A program made the translations under genes and the position numbers. Below the pieces are notes generated by a model, which was not told the DNA's origin, did no database searches, and saw nothing but the letters and a program-made list of their open reading frames with translations. From positions 1 through 8,249 of the forward strand of contig CALBKR010000054.1 of NCBI GenBank assembly GCA_937896105.1: a stretch of 8,249 nucleotides of DNA, read 5' to 3'. The number at the start of each line of letters is the position of its first letter. The first letter of the stretch is position 1. Positions 6,268 to 8,249 of this stretch are shown piece after piece. The DNA comes from an uncultured Bacteroidales bacterium (GTDB lineage Bacteria; Bacteroidota; Bacteroidia; Bacteroidales; Bacteroidaceae).

Positions 6268-6339
6268 ACTCACAAGCCTCAACCTTTGTATATTTAATGC
6301 ACCACGCACCCGAAATGTGCTGCAAAATTAGTCATTTTT

Positions 6340-6370
6340 TTTGACAGGGCAGAGGGTGAGGTATAAATTT
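6340..6370 (+). promoter_or_regulatory. Alternative mnmA promoter candidate
   Basis: TTTG (6340-6343), at the end of a run of T, is followed after 18 bases by TATAAATTT (6362-6370), a loose match to the -7 element. Initiation would be only about 10 bases before the mnmA ATG at 6386, giving a near-leaderless message. It is weaker at -7 but better placed than the candidate at 6202-6230. Confidence 0.25.
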
Positions 6371-6385
6371 AATGCAATCGCCGAT

Positions 6386-7477
6386 ATGACCGAAGATAAA
6401 AGCGTACTTGTGGGAATGAGCGGAGGCATCGACAGCACCGCAGTGTGCAGTATGCTGCTCGAGCAGGGCTACAGGGTCGAAGGGCTCACCTTCGTAACCT
6501 GTGACGCAGGCCTGCGTGCCGCTGACGAGGCGGCAGCCCTTGCGGCAAGGCTGGGCATACCCCACCACATAGCCGATGTACGCGAAGAGTTCCGCAAACT
6601 GGTGATAGAGCCCTTCATCGCCGAGTATCTGCGTGGTGCCACTCCCAACCCCTGCGTAAACTGTAACCCCACGATGAAGTTCCGTCTGCTCGAGGAGTGG
6701 GCCGACAGGCTCGGATGCCGCAACATCGCCACAGGGCACTATGTAAAGATAAAGGAGAGCGACAGCAACGGCAAGAAATGCTATTTCATTGTCACAGGCG
6801 ACGACCACCTCAAGGACCAGAGCTATTTCCTTTGGCGACTGACACAGCAACAGCTGTCGCGTGTCATATTTCCTTTGGGCGGTTGGGAGAAACCCGATGT
6901 GATTGCCTACCTCAAAGAGCACGGATTGCAGAGTGCTGCCGACAGCGGCGAGAGTATGGAGGTGTGCTTCATCCCCGGTGACTACCGCGATTTTCTGCGC
7001 GCTAATGTCCCCGATATTGACGCCCGCCTTGGTGGCGGAGCCTTTGTCGACAGCGCAGGACGCACGTTGGGGCAACACTGCGGATACCCGTTCTACACCG
7101 TAGGACAGCGCAAAGGGCTTGGCATAGCGCTCGGCTACCCTGCATACGTGCTGAAGACCAACCCTGCAAAGAACACCGTGATGCTCGGACGCGAGGAGCA
7201 GCTGCAGACCCGTTATATGCTCATCGAAGCCCCGCAGTGGATAGACGGAGTGCCGGCAGGCATCAGCGTAAGGGTGCGCTACCGCAGCAGCCCCGTGATG
7301 TGCGATGCACCTGTTGCCGTAGACGAGAGCCGCTGGCTCGTGCGCTTGCACGATACCGTACAGGCAATAACACCCGGGCAGTCGGCAGTGTTCTACCAAG
7401 GCAACACTGTAGTGGGTGGCGCCTTCATCGCCGACCAGCGCGGAATAAACCAATGGATACCCAAAGAGAATGAATAG
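6386..7477 (+). CDS. mnmA: tRNA-specific 2-thiouridylase
   Basis: A 363-residue cytoplasmic enzyme that adenylates U34 of tRNA-Lys, -Glu and -Gln and replaces O2 with sulfur from a cysteine desulfurase relay. The PP-loop is GMSGGIDST (10-18). The first catalytic cysteine is C90 in TPNPCVNCN (86-94), DQSYFLW (144-150) is the family signature, and the second is C194 in MEVCFIPGDY (191-200). The C-terminal part forms the central and beta-barrel domains, with VGQRKGLGIAL and the closing GGAFI strand visible. ATG at 6386 gives MTEDKSVLVGMSGG; a TTG at 6341 would prepend 15 residues read through promoter-like DNA and is less likely. The compact segment between PP-loop and C90 (about 70 residues) and the MEVCFIP variant suggest one of the MnmA paralogues found in Bacteroidales. 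Its stop overlaps the xseA start by 8 bp. Confidence 0.94.
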   Translation: MTEDKSVLVGMSGGIDSTAVCSMLLEQGYRVEGLTFVTCDAGLRAADEAAALAARLGIPHHIADVREEFRKLVIEPFIAEYLRGATPNPCVNCNPTMKFRLLEEWADRLGCRNIATGHYVKIKESDSNGKKCYFIVTGDDHLKDQSYFLWRLTQQQLSRVIFPLGGWEKPDVIAYLKEHGLQSAADSGESMEVCFIPGDYRDFLRANVPDIDARLGGGAFVDSAGRTLGQHCGYPFYTVGQRKGLGIALGYPAYVLKTNPAKNTVMLGREEQLQTRYMLIEAPQWIDGVPAGISVRVRYRSSPVMCDAPVAVDESRWLVRLHDTVQAITPGQSAVFYQGNTVVGGAFIADQRGINQWIPKENE

Positions 7478-8249
7478 CATAGAAGAACCCATAACCCTAT
7501 ACTCTCTCAACAACCTTGTGCGCAATGCCGTAGCCGATGCAATGCCGTCGCGCTATTGGGTGACAGGCGAGTTGAGCGAGGTGCGCGAGACAGCCGCCGG
7601 GCACTGCTACATAGAGCTTGTACAGCGCGACGAGGCAACCGACGAGACGGTTGCCAAGGCACGCGGCACCGTGTGGTCACGTATCTATTCGCTTTTGCGC
7701 CCCTACTTCCTTGAACAGACAGGACAGCCCTTCGCCGCAGGCCTGAAGGTGCTGCTGCAGGTAACGGTAAGTTTCCACGAACTCTACGGCTACTCGCTCG
7801 ATGTGTGCGACATCGAGCCGTCATACACCATCGGCGACATCGCCCGCAGGCGGCAGCTCATCATCAAGCGGCTCACCGACGAAGGAGTGATAGGGCTAAA
7901 CAAAGAGCTCAACCTGCCCCTGCTGCCACAGCGTATAGCGGTCATCTCATCGGCAACAGCAGCCGGATACGGCGATTTCTGCGACCAGTTGCTTGGCAAC
8001 AGATACGGTTTTGTCTTCTACCCTCACCTCTTTCCTGCCCCGATGCAGGGCAGCGCTGCCGAGCAGGGCATCATAGAGGCACTCAACAGCATAGCGTCAA
8101 ATATTGACCTGTGGGATGCCGTTGTCATCATACGCGGCGGCGGTGCCACAAGCGACCTGGGATGTTTCGACACATACGACCTTGCAAACAACTGTGCACA
8201 GTTCCCTATTCCCATAATAACGGGTATCGGGCATCAGCGTGACGAGAGT
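7470..8249 (+). CDS. xseA: Exodeoxyribonuclease VII large subunit (partial, 3' end beyond window)
   Basis: An open frame of 260 codons runs from ATG 7470 to the window edge without a stop. The product is the catalytic subunit of exonuclease VII, which with XseB degrades single-stranded DNA to oligonucleotides. The N-terminal OB-fold (about 8-115) starts YSLNNLVRNAV and includes YWVTGELSEV (29-38) and GHCYIEL (44-50). The nuclease domain begins near 120. LPQRIAVISSATAAGYGDF (152-170), IIRGGGATSDL (220-230) and ITGIGHQRDES (250-260) carry the residues equivalent, by motif position, to E. coli catalytic D155, R205, H238 and D241: here D169, R222, H255 and D258. The full protein usually exceeds 400 residues, so roughly 150 or more are missing. 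The start overlaps the last 8 bases of mnmA in another frame, suggesting cotranscription; xseB would be expected downstream. Confidence 0.95.
   Translation, partial: MNSIEEPITLYSLNNLVRNAVADAMPSRYWVTGELSEVRETAAGHCYIELVQRDEATDETVAKARGTVWSRIYSLLRPYFLEQTGQPFAAGLKVLLQVTVSFHELYGYSLDVCDIEPSYTIGDIARRRQLIIKRLTDEGVIGLNKELNLPLLPQRIAVISSATAAGYGDFCDQLLGNRYGFVFYPHLFPAPMQGSAAEQGIIEALNSIASNIDLWDAVVIIRGGGATSDLGCFDTYDLANNCAQFPIPIITGIGHQRDES

Noticed and set aside
6323..6330. Minus-strand TAATTTTG as the main MATE promoter
   Set aside because: The -7 match is good but no -33 element is present 17-21 bases upstream, and it would leave a leader of about 130 bases; kept only as a secondary possibility.
6332..7525. 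Minus-strand open frame of 397 codons opposite mnmA
   Set aside because: It is antisense to mnmA with all its catalytic motifs, crosses both ends of that gene, and has no recognisable domain.
1..8249. Mobile element, phage, defence system, toxin-antitoxin pair or tRNA/rRNA gene
   Set aside because: All long conserved frames are housekeeping or transport genes, and I saw no transposase, integrase, nuclease-defence domain or tRNA-like cloverleaf on either strand.

Overview
The window looks like chromosomal housekeeping DNA from a member of the Bacteroidales (Bacteroidota), probably a Bacteroides/Prevotella/Muribaculaceae-type gut anaerobe. I base this on protein features remembered from that order: an Mrp ATPase without the CxxC motif, a TrmB starting [12 protein letters not shown], a eukaryote-like branched-chain aminotransferase, and a typical Bacteroidales XseA. 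Shine-Dalgarno sequences are absent or weak, and the AT-rich elements upstream of genes fit the TTTG / TAnnTTTG promoter pattern of that phylum. The genus is not resolvable by eye.

Layout. Bases 1-158 hold nested inverted repeats after the end of mrp and no gene. Seven genes then lie on the minus strand. Read in the direction of transcription they are a MATE efflux transporter (6182-4803), a cytidylate-kinase-like P-loop kinase (4801-4193), a YfcE/MJ0936-type phosphodiesterase (4196-3675), ilvE (3526-2507), trmB (2495-1737), a Dabb-domain protein (1712-1410) and mrp (1268-159). The first three are separated by 1 nt or overlap by ATGA, so they look like one transcript. A second unit starts at a promoter-like sequence before ilvE; trmB begins at or just after the ilvE stop, and the Dabb gene follows after 24 bp. 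A 203-bp divergent region (6183-6385) separates this block from the plus-strand pair mnmA (6386-7477) and xseA (7470 to the window edge, partial), which overlap by 8 bp.

Functionally the window mixes tRNA modification (TrmB m7G46, MnmA s2U34), Fe-S or metal-cluster ATPase work (Mrp), branched-chain amino acid metabolism (IlvE), DNA repair (XseA) and multidrug or metabolite export (MATE). I found no phage, insertion sequence, CRISPR, toxin-antitoxin, defence or biosynthetic cluster.

The unusual signals are non-coding or at gene edges. A perfectly phased tract of 16 heptanucleotide repeats (3597-3708) supplies the last residues and stop codon of the phosphodiesterase, and changes in copy number could extend its tail. 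There are two intergenic inverted-repeat regions (20-160 and about 1285-1396), and a compact divergent promoter region with a 10-bp motif repeated three times.
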